Positions 10,375 to 21,800 of a stretch of 55,099 nt of DNA are shown piece by piece (the stretch's first letter is position 1; each line of letters opens with the position of its first letter). The DNA is from Fragilaria crotonensis (taxonomy: Eukaryota > Bacillariophyta > Fragilariophyceae > Fragilariales > Fragilariaceae). Below the pieces are notes generated by a model. The model made no database searches. It saw nothing but the letters and a program-made list of their open reading frames with translations, and was not told the DNA's origin. A program made the position numbers and the translations under genes. The stretch is from NCBI GenBank assembly GCA_022925895.1, contig JAKSYS010000410.1:1-55099 (forward strand). The letters are read 5' to 3'.

Positions 10375-11630
10375 CTACATCAGTCCAATGTGATACAATT
10401 CAGTACGATTAGCAAGAAGATTGTAAGTCGGTCGGCGCAGTCCAAGTTGACCAATGCGATCAAAAATCACATCTCTTATGACCGATGTTCCTGGAATGGG
10501 AGTGAGTTTTTCGACCGTCGGAAGATATCCCCAACCAAGCGGAGAGTCTCTTTGAGGAACGATAACTTCATTCAAGACAGTCTCATCATTGACGTCAACG
10601 CCAGCGTCTTCACGAAGACAAAAATTAGTATGCAGTCGCGCGCATGTCTCAATAACCTTTGCTGCAGTGCTCAAGTTGACCTGCAAAGGCCTGCTCAGTA
10701 CACACCACTTGGTTTGAAGCAAACCAAACGCCATTTCAATGCGAATACAAAGCTGTGAAAGAAAGAAGTTAAATGCATCCTGTCCAATGGCACCAACACG
10801 ACATCAGAAACCTGATATGCGGCATCACCAACAAGATACATCCCCATCGGTAATTCCATTACACGCTTGTGCAACAACGTTCTCTCGAAAGCAAGTTGGT
10901 CACTTGTTTTTCCTGGAGCAACCACACCAAAGAAAGTGAAACGGCGATCACTGTCACAAACAGCCTGAATGTTCAGACCATGTGCCATATAGTGGCCAGA
11001 GAAATATGCTTGGGGGTTGTATCCACACTCCTTCATTGAGGGACAACAAATCTTGACAAACAGGCCATCGATTGCGCCAACACAACCGATCATGACCCTC
11101 TCAGAACTATTATTGGCAAACTTCAATGCCGTTGACTTCAGATCTTCATCGGTGTCGGGAAAGACATTGTCTAGCGCTTTGCAGTTCAACACTGCATCCA
11201 AGAACATGTCCCTCAATCGATATACAGATGGAACGCTGCATCCATAAACATGTCGAATATCGACATAACTTCCTCCAGCAAGCCATCGAATACCAATCGC
11301 CATGATTAATTCTGGTTCCACAGGATCTGTATCGTGATTACCCCCGTGCTGCGTAGCAGTCATAGTTGTCAAGTCGTCTCTCAGCAAGTCTAACAGTGTG
11401 CTAAAGGCTTCAAATGACATTCGATATGTCCTGTCGAATGCCTGCTCGTGATGTAGCTTTTCATGCTCTGCCCAATTCAATCGCTTATGAATCCACTTAT
11501 GCTTCCTTTGCCTTCTGTCATGCTCATCAGGCAAGATGGCATCTGTTACATGATAAAGGAAAAGAAGGTCCATCAGATCTTCATCGTCGTCACCGCTGTT
11601 GCAGGAGTCATTGTCTTCAGAGTTGCTCAT
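10375..11630 (-). pseudogene. Harbinger/PIF-like DDE transposase (DDE_Tnp_4 type), one frameshift
   Basis: The ATG at 11630 (MSNSEDNDSC) starts an acidic leader, then a helix-turn-helix-like region (MSFEAFSTLLDLLRDD; LAGGSYVDIRHVYGCSVPSV). Catalytic blocks follow in order: GAIDGLFVKI (first Asp), YFSGHYMAHGLNIQAVCD (second Asp) with RFTFFGVVAPGKTSD, YLVGDAAYQ, then in a shifted frame FNFFLSQLCIRIEMAFGLLQ (catalytic Glu in RIEMAFG) and ETCARLHTNFC. This matches the HARBI1/PIF nuclease order. The frame changes near 10790, between VLVPLD and the FNFFLSQ block, so the gene is probably inactive or carries one sequencing indel. It acts in the nucleus on the element's ends with a helper, presumed to be the adjacent plus-strand ORF. 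Family call is firm; terminal repeats were not identified. Confidence 0.8.
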
Positions 11631-12794
11631 GATTGAAATGAGAATTTTAATAAAAGTCACAGAGAGTACACTCGAGTCGGAGGGAGTCGCGCAGATGAAA
11701 TTTCATTACCATTTGATATTGCCCATACCTGCCATGTAACGGATCTCAAAGGCTCAACGGCGAAGGTATCATGTGATACCACGTGATACCAAAAATCTTG
11801 GTAAGAAAGGCGATACACATGTATTTTAGCTAAGATTATCGCATGATACGATTTTCAAAATATTCAAAAAAGGGCATGATTTCATCTTGGTAAGAACGGC
11901 CCCTTACAATGCAGGTGGAAATAGTTAATGGGAACGCCGTCAACGGAAGAAGAAACGCTCAATCCCTGACTCAGCACCCCAGCACTCTGTCTAGTACGAG
12001 TAGAGAGCTTGTATCTACGGTACCTTGTAGTACATTCAAGATATATCATAGCATCATGCCGAAACGATTTTTAACTATATGGAATACGAGACTGAAACTG
12101 CTTGTATATTTTTTCAAAACACACAATATACGGCTAGTAGAGAGGAACAGACTCGCCTTGAACGTGGCCGGATCGGGCTGGCGCTGTGGCTTCTGATATT
12201 TTCCAAAACGTCCAACGTGTAAATATGTATATAATAGATATAGGGAACAGCCAAATAAATGTTAATATATATTGAGAAGCTAATAAATGTTAATATATGT
12301 GGGACAGCCTTTGCAACCTATTCTCATCAACCTTCAAGTACAAGATACAAAACCCCACGCACACACTACACAATTCTTGCTCGGTTCAGGAGTGTTGTCA
12401 TCCGGCATCACATGCATCACGGATCACGGCACACCGATAGCGGCAGTGTGGACGGGAGGCCCCCACCACGGGACGCGCGTCAGCAACTGCCACCAGCTAA
12501 TTGTAGGTGATGACGCGCGCGATTGCATTGACACCCCGTACTACCACCTACGGGGACGATACGTGAGAAAAAGAATTTTGGCACTTGAACCGAGGAACAA
12601 CGACTTGCTGCACTCATTGTTTTGCCAAACCAGGTCGAACGACCAGTTAGCAACACTGAGAGCTACCCGCACGCCGTGTCGTTGCACCTGCCATATAGCA
12701 GGTCCTGCGAGACACCAGTGTAGGCAAGCCAAGCTTAGTGAGTTTACGTTTTTAAAGGTTCACAGTCGGCACACATCGAATCGGACGATTCAAC
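11631..12794. other. Long non-coding stretch with short repeats, between Harbinger remnant and GC-rich retroelement
   Basis: No gene is supported. It holds GGTATCATGTGATACC (11765-11780, 7-bp inverted arms) followed by another GTGATACC; a direct repeat ATCTTGGTAAGAA at 11795-11807 and 11884-11896; and a duplicated AATAAATGTTAATATAT (12254-12270 and 12282-12298). GC content rises from about 12370 onward, so the upstream leader or LTR of the retroelement at 12795 probably starts in this stretch, but no second LTR is present to define it. ORFs at 12259-12838 overlap in several frames and look spurious. Confidence 0.4.
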
Positions 12795-13727
12795 ATGGCA
12801 CAACCTTATTTCGGAGACGCAGGTGCCCAGGTGGCTGAACAGGCCCCTGGTCCACCTCCAGTGGTACCTCCGGCAATGAACCCGGTTGGCCCCGCCCTTC
12901 CTGCAGGACCGGCCGCACGTACCTACCGCCAGTACTACAGCGAACGAGGACATAATCCCCCACCAGAGAGAATTGCAGGCTACTTGGCTGGATACCGCTT
13001 TGCAGATGGAGGCGGGGGCATAGTACCTACACCAGCCGCACTCCGAGACCAGACTGTTACACACAGTGACCGTCAGTCCATGACCTTCCTGAGCTTAATC
13101 CCGGGAACAGAGGGACCCGGGGAGGTGGCTATTGTCCATCGGTTTGTCCGATATCTGGATATCCCTGGAGACGAACCGACCGGGTACAATGACAAGGTGT
13201 TAGGCTTGCTGGGTGATATCCTCCCCCACCAGTATCCGGTCGTCGAAATACCGAACACGGCATTTCACCTGGTGGGAACACCAGTGCGGGTACCCACACT
13301 CCAGGCCATGAATGCCTTGGTAGCGACATGGGACAACCCCGTGACGGCGTTGAGTCCATACACCGAACAGGACCCAGAAACAGAAGTGGTGCGGCCTCGC
13401 TATGTGCAGTATGTCCCAGGACGCCTTGCGGCTGTACTGGTACACCGACGTCGAGTCCGCCCGAAAGACGCCTACCTGGAGCTTGTTGGGGCCATACAGG
13501 CTGAAGGACCTATGGAGGCATATAGCGATGTGCTTATTTGGCTGAGAGCAGCCTGCATGGCACACGGAGGTGGCGGAGCACAGAACACTGTCCCCAGTGT
13601 ACTACAGACTTTCACGCCATTGCTTTTACCACCCGACGTCTACGATTATGTCACTAGCAAGGTTCAGGCGGATTTGCCTGCCCTCTTGCCCGCAACGAGG
13701 CTTTGGGCACCACCGAAGCTCTTGTAG
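12795..13727 (+). CDS. Gag-like protein, N-terminal part, of a GC-rich retroelement
   Basis: This opens with MAQPYFGDAGAQVAEQ and a Pro/Ala-rich leader, then a globular part with no domain I recognise (RIAGYLAGYRFADGGGGIVP; SDRQSMTFLSLIPGTEGPGE; YDYVTSKVQADLPALL). It stops at TAG 13725-13727. The same frame reopens immediately and continues in the ORF from 13764. An alternative frame over 13680-13800 (LARNEALGTTEALVGAIRAL) also reads like protein, so two compensating indels are possible instead of a nonsense codon. Position upstream of a zinc-finger segment and a reverse transcriptase start suggests the capsid-like role of Gag. GC and codon use differ clearly from the host genes on the left. 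Function is inferred from order only. Confidence 0.5.
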   Translation: MAQPYFGDAGAQVAEQAPGPPPVVPPAMNPVGPALPAGPAARTYRQYYSERGHNPPPERIAGYLAGYRFADGGGGIVPTPAALRDQTVTHSDRQSMTFLSLIPGTEGPGEVAIVHRFVRYLDIPGDEPTGYNDKVLGLLGDILPHQYPVVEIPNTAFHLVGTPVRVPTLQAMNALVATWDNPVTALSPYTEQDPETEVVRPRYVQYVPGRLAAVLVHRRRVRPKDAYLELVGAIQAEGPMEAYSDVLIWLRAACMAHGGGGAQNTVPSVLQTFTPLLLPPDVYDYVTSKVQADLPALLPATRLWAPPKLL

Positions 13728-13763
13728 GCGCCATACGAGCGCTATCCACTCCACGAGCAAACG

Positions 13764-15036
13764 TTGCCGACCCCGGAGAAGGCGAACAAGGGGGAGCGCA
13801 CGGCAAAGGAGCCGAGGAGCGTAGCGGAGGCGTACCGTGAGACGTTTCGCACACTTCTGCGATTTGGTAACGTCACTGATGTGACAGAACTGGCCCCCGT
13901 GTGGCAGCGGCTAGCCAACTGCTTGAAGAGGAGCGAGCAGCACAAGGTGTTGACCCAGGAATTCCAAAAGGTATGCATGCTGGCACGGGGGCTGTCCACT
14001 GAGTATTATGTCCCGATAGTGGCATCCACCCTCAAGCAGATGATTGTCAGTTTCCAATTTGTTGGTTTTGGGTCAGACGACCTTACCTCGGGCTGCCAGC
14101 CCTTCTTGGTCACCTATTCAGGTCGCGCCAATCACTACCAGGTCCTAGCAGTCGCAGACGTGGGAAACCAGCTAGCGCAAGGCAACCAGACAGCCAGCCT
14201 GGGAGACTATAAGGCAATAAGGGATACGGAGAAGGTGAAATTGCCCAAGGATATAGCCGAGACGTGCATTACCTTGTGTCGCTTTGCGGTGTTGTGCCAG
14301 GTGCTGTTCCAAGGCACGGGCCCAGCACATCCACTAGTCGATGATGCTATGTGGACCACAGCATTGAGCCTACAGAACCTTGCACCTGCAGTCACTGACC
14401 GGTACCAATCGCTTCTGGGCATATCGGGAGTGGCGCAAACTTACTTCGTCGCACGCATCCTGCGCGCGGTCCAACTGGGGGTACACGACTACCTCCAAGG
14501 CGTTGCAACCAACATTGTCGATAGCGTGGCGGGCATTGAGAGACCCAATTTCTCGGGGTTGCTGCAGGACCTGAAACGGGGACATTTCACTAGTCAACCA
14601 ACTGGATTCCCGTCCCCCGGAGTATTTGGGCAGCCTCACACTGCCCACGTCCAGCGCCAGTGGCGGGAGTCGAAGTGGGTTAGCGGCCAGTGCTATTGCG
14701 TCATCGGCCTCGGTTGGTACTGCCGTGTCCTCGATCACACACGATCAGTCCACCCAGCGAGAGAGTGTTGCAAGAATTGAGAACCCGGCGCCAGACAGCG
14801 AATTTGCTACCCTCACGTTGCGCACCGGGGGCACGCGTACCATCCTCCGGGCCAATAGGCCACCTGCCAACGACGCAGGCAACGAGTTCTGCGTGGCGTG
14901 GTGGACCCGAAGTGGCTGCTATCCAAACTGCGGCCGCCGCAACACCCATCAACCGTTCGCTTCTCCAGCTGAGCGCGCCCGCTTGATGGCATACGTTTGC
15001 CAGCACCTCGTCGCACCGTCGCCAACCTCGGCCTGA
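13764..15036 (+). pseudogene. Gag-like C-terminal part with CCCH-type zinc-finger segment, frameshift near 14615
   Basis: The first frame (13764 to about 14620) is helical (VAEAYRETFRTLLRFGNV; VWQRLANCLKRSEQHKVLTQ; GVHDYLQGVATNIVDSVAG) as in nucleocapsid shells. Near 14615, in GTATTTGGGC, the sensible reading moves to the frame that ends at 15036 (SLTLPTSSASGGSRSGLAAS...). That frame contains GNEFCVAWWTRSGCYPNCGRR followed by NTHQPF, with a C-x8-C-x3-C-x5-H spacing, a likely nucleic-acid-binding finger as in Gag nucleocapsids. It ends at TGA 15034-15036, followed by C. The pol-like frame from 15064 is in phase with it with no other stop between. Decay or one indel explains the frameshift. Confidence 0.5.
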
Positions 15037-15722
15037 CCGGTAGGCCAGGGGGAGGTCGCGACGATGAATGACTCACCGCGACCACCACCCTGGCCACCCG
15101 ACCCCCCGGCACCAGGTCTTCTCACCGCCGGTACGGGGTCTCCACGGAAACGAAAGGCCGTGGCACTGACTGATGCCGAACGAACGCATGGTAAGTTAGC
15201 AATGTCTTATGCGACGGAGTTACGGACGAAAGGATGGCGGCAGCTGGTCACAGAGCCGCGGGGTCTCTCAAACATTGCGCCAACGGCCAATCACATACCA
15301 CACAAAGCTGCTCGGCTGCTGGGGCATCTGGGGAAGCGAGGAGTGGGTGTCACGATGCACACGCCGCCATGGTCCGTGGATTGAAAGAACCGAGCCCTTA
15401 CCCGTGGACCTCACAAGTCGTCGCACGGAGAGCGGGAGTTTGTGAGTGCAGAGATGATCGACTTCTGCCGGCAGGGGTACTGGGTGCTGGTGCTCCCACA
15501 GGATGTGGTATCCGAGTGGCCGCATCTACGGATTTCACCCTTGGGGGTGGTGCCCCAGCGTGATCGCAGACCGAGGCTCATCGTCGATTACTCATTCTCG
15601 GATGTCAACAACGAAACTGTACAACTGGTTCCCAAGGAGGCTATGCAATTTGGCCGTGCCTTGCAATGTGTATTCACAACCATCGTTCACGCAAATTGCC
15701 GGTATGGGCCGGTCTACCTTTC
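15037..15722 (+). pseudogene. Pol N-terminus with reverse transcriptase start, truncated by LINE-A
   Basis: In phase with the zinc-finger segment upstream, the frame resumes after TGA 15034 (PVGQGEVATMNDSPRPPP). It passes a basic region (GSPRKRKAVALTDAERTHGK), meets an in-frame TGA at 15382-15384, and continues FVSAEMIDFCRQGYWVLV to the RT block ISPLGVVPQRDRRPRLIVDY and VYLS (about 15705-15722). The block matches the early fingers motifs of reverse transcriptases (SPLxxVP...RLIVDYS). The expected catalytic D of motif A should follow immediately but is lost, because the sequence switches to the AT-rich 3' tail of LINE-A at about 15723. Whether this is DIRS-, Gypsy- or another type cannot be decided from this fragment. 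Confidence 0.55.
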
Positions 15723-15867
15723 TAATAATAACAATAAACCTAATTATTAAGGGTTGTCACCGTCGTTGGTCTTTTGACAAAACCATCGTGTGTACCCCGT
15801 CGTGGCCAGCCCTTATTCCATGGCGGCGACGATCATGTTATCCTAACCCTATCCCTAACTCGAATCA

Positions 15868-18800
15868 TTATTTCGGTGTCTGTATTCCAAGTGTGTCTGA
15901 ACGTTGTGTATCCGTGACCGAAGTTCTGAAAAAATTTGTCAGTAAAGTTTGTCTCTTCCCGTCTCGACTGGATCTCTCCTGGGCCATTTTCATGTAACGG
16001 AGCCATCGCCGTCTTGAAGACGTCGATTTATTTAAAATCTTTTCCAATGGTTGCTCGCAGTAATGCCTATCGCCTGCTCTTAAGGTTTCCGATTGTCGAT
16101 GCATTGCAGTTATCTCCGCCGCCTCCGCTTCCTAATGTGTCGGTTGATGGTATCCTGGTTGTCATGTAACATGTTGTTCCGGGCCTTCCATGTTGTCTGC
16201 GTGAGTACGTGAACGGCTTTAAGAATGTTTTGTATGCGATAATAACCAGTGTCCGGTTTAGCTGGTGAAGAATCAAACATAGCTTCCTCCGCCATGAATC
16301 GCCACTCGCTCAAGTATCCTTTGACTGCGTTATCCCAACCAATCGTCAGCTGATCACTTAAGGCTACACGCAGGCGTTCGTGGAATTTAGACGGAATTTG
16401 ATCGAACGGAGGATCGTATACGGCAATGCCCTCCACCCAGGAGATGATGCCATCTCGTAGGATGTGAAACACCGGATGGGGTTCCTTCGGGACAGTGTTT
16501 TCTGAAAACTTGTAGTCCTTTTTCGTGGTCCAATTCGATCGGCATTGAAGGACGTGCTGTGTCGTCTCGTCCATCGTCTTGCAGCACGGACATAATCGAA
16601 GCTGGAGATCCTTGACCTTTGCGTTACGTATCCTCGTTACGCCCGTATGCCATTGGTTGAACATGAATTTTGTTTGCGCCACCTGTGCAGCCGGTGGTAA
16701 TCGTCTATAGAAACGCCGAGAGCTTCCACGTCAATTCGGTTCCAAGTGGCATTCGACCACCGATTTTGCGATTGGATATGCAACCGCAAGTGATAGCCGT
16801 TTATGTGGAATCGAATACTGGACTCGACCTGTGATACCAAACGAACCCCGTTAAGCAATACCGTGACTCGTGCTTCAGGAGTGTGATCTGTTTTCTCAAT
16901 TGATTGGCGTTTGTTGGATTGTTCGCGATACCATGTTGCCAGAGAATCAACGTGATTGTTACGGATGACATCCCGAGTATGCCCATTACAGACATCGGAT
17001 CGCACCGTTTGATGGCCTTTGATCCACTTCGTCGTTATTTTTCGACGAAGGAGACTTGTTTCCGATCGAATGACTCCCAGATAATCAGAGTTCGCAGGTT
17101 GACGTGTCTTGGTTGATGATGCTCGAGTTTCCCGCACCACGTTGTTTATCGCGGTTTGACTGTCCGTTACCCATCGGAACGTGCATTTATGACGATGTCC
17201 CCAGTGTCGGTGTAACAATGAGAGAAACAGGAGAGCTGCCGCGTATCCACCGAGTTCGCATCTCGTAGAACTAGCGGTATCGTACGGTCCATCGATAGGT
17301 CCAGCCCTTCGCAGAGAATGTCATTCTTTGGAGTCGTCACGCTCCATCCAAACGTACCTTTGCGACCTTTCAGACCGCCGTCCGATGCAATCGTAAGAAT
17401 TTGTTTGCGTTGGCATGCTTTCCAAAGGGTGTCCTCATCGGATGTAAAATTGATGTGAGACAAGAGGCGTCGCGTGTTCCTTGGTAATCGTTTGAGTCTC
17501 GACGATAGGGTCAATGCGTCGTCGTGTTGTTGCGAAGATTCCATGCTGACTTGGGTCTTCAGATCCTTCAGTGTGCTTTGGGGTGCTACTCTCCATGCCC
17601 TGCCGTACCTGAGAAATTGTGACGCTATATTCTCCACAGGCGCTGCTGTTTCACAGTCGGAGTTTGTTGCCTCGGCCACGTCGAATTGACAACAAAATCT
17701 GTAGGTCGTATGCCGTCAAGTGCCCATGCTGCAATCTTAGAGGTTCATGGCAATCCACCATATCGGCTATCGTCGTCACTTGGAGGAACAGTCGTATGAG
17801 ATTGATATCGGTCTGTTGTTGCGTTGTATAGCCCTTCAAACGGATTGAGTTCATGATGTACTGGTCATGTGGACCCCGAAGTGGAAGCGAGAGCATTTGT
17901 GATGTCCATGCTAATGTTGTGATTGGACATGAACTGACGCATTGAAAGGATCCAAGTCGGCGTGAGATACGGTATATGTACTCGGTTCCGCTAGTAGTTG
18001 CATGGGAACGCCCGATTCGAGTTGTGATGCTTGAAGTTGAAGAAGAAGCAACTTCCCGACTTCTGTGTTGCCGTAAACCTCGTGACGAAAATATTTAATC
18101 ATTTCAATGCCTCCCTCTGTGCGAAGGTCCATGAGTCCTAATCCGCCCATGGATATGGGACCGTGACGTACAGCGACCGGTAATTTGCTGGAGAGTCCAA
18201 GTTTTTGCACAATCGTCGGAATGATTTTTGTCTGCACCTGAGCCAATTCTTCTTCGTCCACCGCTACGGCTGGCAGTGAATACCTCATGGCCGGATCGTA
18301 TATAGTGCGATGGAAAACTCGAATGTCGCCAGGAGTTAATCGAGGTGATTTGAGGTAACCTGCGAATTTGTCAGCCTTGGCTTTCAGAGCTTTGATATGT
18401 GCCGAGAAATCCCTGACGGAGTTTGATGCACACCCAGAATCCTTGCAGACTCGTCGATCTCTTGTCGTCGAATTGTCGCCCTTTGATGATGGGATGATGA
18501 CCCTGATATAAATTGATGGAGGATCGGAGGGACGATGGTCGCATTTGTGGTCGACCATTGCGCCAGTCCCAATACATAATGTACCAGGAACATTTCTTCA
18601 GATTAAGAGCTCCCCTGAAAAATGAAGAAGTTGTTCCCATGTCTGTGCGACCGTTTCTAGTGCTGTTGTCAATTCATGGATAGATTTGGTACCATCATCT
18701 GTTATCCCGATAGCTGTGTCGTCGACAAACGCGTCCACCAATCGTCTATGAGTAATAGAACCATCCACGGATCGAAAGCTTATGCGATCGGGAATAACGC

Positions 18801-21681
18801 GTTCCAACGTATTCAGCAGAATTACCACTAGTGATAGCCACACCGATGGTGATGCCCCACTTCCTTGGCCAGTACCAAAAAGAGGTTCCAAAGGCGTACC
18901 GCTGTACGACGCTTCTGAGACTCCGTATACCGTTTTCACCATGTATTTCATCAATTCCAGAGATTTTGCATGAGTGCGGATGGCCTCTGTCGGCATCCCG
19001 CACCGTCGAGCTGCCAACATACCCAATGCAACAATGATTCGATCAAAACATGCCGACGCATCGTTATCGAAACGAGCGTAGTTGATTTTGAGGACTCTGC
19101 ACAGGTCGGTGGTGAGTTGGTTTAACATTACTGGGTCCATTGTTGTGCGTCCCGGAACCGATCCGTGTTGACCATCATTTAATAGGTGGAGCTGAACCGA
19201 ACGTCTGACCAGGCGGGATCCCCACATGATTTTGAGAAAAAGATTGTAATCAGCCTCGAACAGATGTATAATCCGTAGTCTGTTGATTTGAGGACGGCCA
19301 GGGTCTTTTTCTATCATCACATTCACAGCATTGCTCCATCGCGGGATAGAAATCCCTCGTGAGATTGCTATATTCATAAACTTGCGGAAGCACTCCAAAA
19401 GCATTTTATCCTGAATCATTGCCTTATAGTGGCCCAAGTGCCTCCCAGACGGCGACGTGGTTGTCGTCTCCTTCCATGATTTGAAGCCTTTCACAATATC
19501 AGCCGCGGTTATGTCGCAGGATATTGGTCCGCTTTCAAGTACTGAACCCGGAATTTGGAATGAAGCAAGAAACTCTCGTAACAGGTCGCGGTCTCCATAC
19601 CACTCCTCCGGGATTTCGCCTTGCAATAGAGCCTCCGATTCCGGAGAAAGACTCGTGAACGTGAGTGCGTCATGTATCAATCCATGTCCGCACGGCGATT
19701 CGGCAGCTGCTCGGAAAGCTTCTCTGTTGAAGCTCAATAAATGTGCTTCGATATCTTCCCGTGTGATCACAGTATCCCAAATGAGATTGTCAGGGCAACT
19801 GTGTTGTAGTAGATTGTGAACTTGTCCGGGTGGTGTAACATCGCTCGATTCCGGGTGTCGAGGAACCAATACTTGAGAAAGGGCCGAATACTCGGTCGGT
19901 TTGACAATCTGCCTGAGTTTTCCAAATAGTTGTCTGCTGGTTTCACCAAGTAGAGTCCGTTTGACAATCCGAGCTTTTCTTGCCGATTCTGTTTTTGTGA
20001 GAGGATTATTGTCCATTTCGTAGGTTTCGAGCAATTCCGCATAATTGTTGTTGTGTAGCTCGGACGCTTCCTTCTGTGTTTTGCGCAGCGCTTTTGTCGC
20101 CTGATTAAGTCGTTTCCGTACCTCACATATTGGTAACTCTATCGAACGGTCGGGGAGCACGAAAGATGGATCGCAAGATTGTATCTGTCTCTCCCAGCGG
20201 CTAAATGTATTGTAGTAATCTTCCCCGTACTGATGTTCTCGTAATCGCAGTTTCCAATATCGCATCAACACTCCCGCATTGCGTAGCCGTGGCGACCATT
20301 TATAGAGTTTTGGTTTGACTCGTAAAGAATTCTCAGCTTTTAGCATCGCTCTTCCTTGATCGTCGTCCCATGCAGTCAAAATTTCCGAACCTGCTGTCGT
20401 GTCATCGCTCGATGTGTTTTGAACAGTGTATCGATTCGCTCTTTCATTCGATGATCTGAGTAGTACTCTCGAATCGCCTTGTGGTATCGTTCCGTTAGTT
20501 CTGGATTGCCGCTCTTAAGAGCACGTCGATGGAGCGTTGGTAAGGAGGTCTCTTTAACGTCTGCCCCAAAGAGATGAAAGATTGATATCAATGTACAGAG
20601 CCCTATGGTCCGATTGTGGACCTTCGAAATAAGATAAAGTACCTTGACGACTCATAGCGTTACGAGTTCGAGGGCAACCAAACATATAATCGATTCTCCT
20701 GTTTGCAGACCCAATGAAAGTTGACGGTGCAGGGTTCAGCTGGTGTAAGTCTTCGAGGTCCTGGGACATCAGCATGTTTGCGAGTCGGTGGTCTCTCTCG
20801 AGGACTGCGTTCGAGTCCATCATAAGCAGTAGTGCATGGCCTTGTTCGCGCAATTCTCTTAACTTAACTGAAACATCCGTCACGAAGTTTGTCCTAGGTT
20901 GTGGGTGTTGTTCTCCTTGCTCCTGATAGTACACGTATTCTCTATGGAATGTACTTCCTAGGGGAGCTGATGATATGGAGCTCGCGCATGTACGGTAACC
21001 AGTAATAATGCTAAACTTCTGGCCGTCTTTGCCGATCAACGTAAAGCCACTCCACCTACCGAGGCCAGTTGGATCCGTTATTGGTGGTCCAAAAACCGCT
21101 GTCGTTAATGCGCCTCGAACCAATTGGAGGACTCCCCCGGCTTGGAAGGTTTCCTTGTCATGGAGAGGGTCAATAGCAACAGATGGTGAACCGAAGACTG
21201 TTTTCCCGTACTGGAATTGTCTTTGGACGCACTGTTTAAAAGCATTCCGCAAGTGTGGGTGTTGCCATCCCGAATTTGTTTCAGCCATGCCAAAAATGTC
21301 CACAGAGTACGATAGCATGGATGATAGAAAGTACCGATAGTCGGAACCTTCCTGTGTGGATGTAAGACCTTTGACGTTTTGAAACATCACTCTCGTTGTG
21401 TTCGGAGCCTTGTAAACAATAGCGTCGCCAAAACTTTGATCTGCCACTGGATCCACAGTTCGTCGAATCGTTAGACGTCCTGGACGCTGCTTTTGAAACA
21501 GCAAAACCTGAGACGGTGGTATGGAGGATGCCTGTCGATCCTCGAGATGTGTAACGACCTCTGTTAATGAAGGTCGGAATATCGCCGGTAGTCTCCTCGG
21601 ATCTGTTGGATGTATTCCTGAAAATGCCATGGATATGTTCCTGTCGTGTTGCTTCCGCAGCACCGTCCTGACTTCCTTCAT
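15868..21681 (-). pseudogene. LINE-A ORF2: APE-type endonuclease, reverse transcriptase, RNase H, CCHC knuckle
   Basis: The EEP-family endonuclease is at 21681-20554 with FQNVKGL, DIFGMAETNSGW (Glu), MMDSNA, RRIDYMFG and PQSDHRALYID. Reverse transcriptase spans 20379 to about 18000 with ARFDNDASACFDRI (motif A), LFGTGQGSGASPSVW (motif B) and VDAFVDDTAIG (motif C, FVDD), then a thumb-like tail GPISMGGLGLMDLRTEGGIE. RNase H is at about 17420-16900 with LTIASDGGLKGRKGTFGWSV (Asp), CELGGY-like (Glu, broken), WVTDSQTA (Asp) and NNHVDSLA (Asp). A zinc knuckle LRLCPCCKTMDETTQHVLQC lies near 16600. The enzyme would nick target DNA and prime reverse transcription there. Frames change near 20590, 20379, 18600, 18500, 17900, 17690, 17220, 16680 and 16105. 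Family is certain; the copy is dead. Confidence 0.85.
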
Positions 21682-21800
21682 GAGTTTGCCTTAACGTAAA
21701 TGCCGTAGTAGAATGCATGTTTTGTGTGGTTGACTGATGCCTATGACTCAAAAGGGAGTTCCCTCCTGATCGTTGATAGATTGATCAGGTGAAGTCGTCA

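Noticed and set aside
11866-11907. Right terminal repeat of the Harbinger-like element (GGGCATGATTTCATC...)
   Set aside because: No inverted partner was found left of 8652, so the boundary cannot be supported.
12259-12838. Two overlapping ORFs upstream of the GC-rich Gag
   Set aside because: Different frames, odd composition (many His/Arg/Cys), no motif; probably leader sequence.
15034-15384. UGA codons read as selenocysteine
   Set aside because: Diatoms do make selenoproteins, but the positions (Gag-Pol boundary, retroelement) and lack of a visible catalytic Sec context make readthrough or decay simpler.
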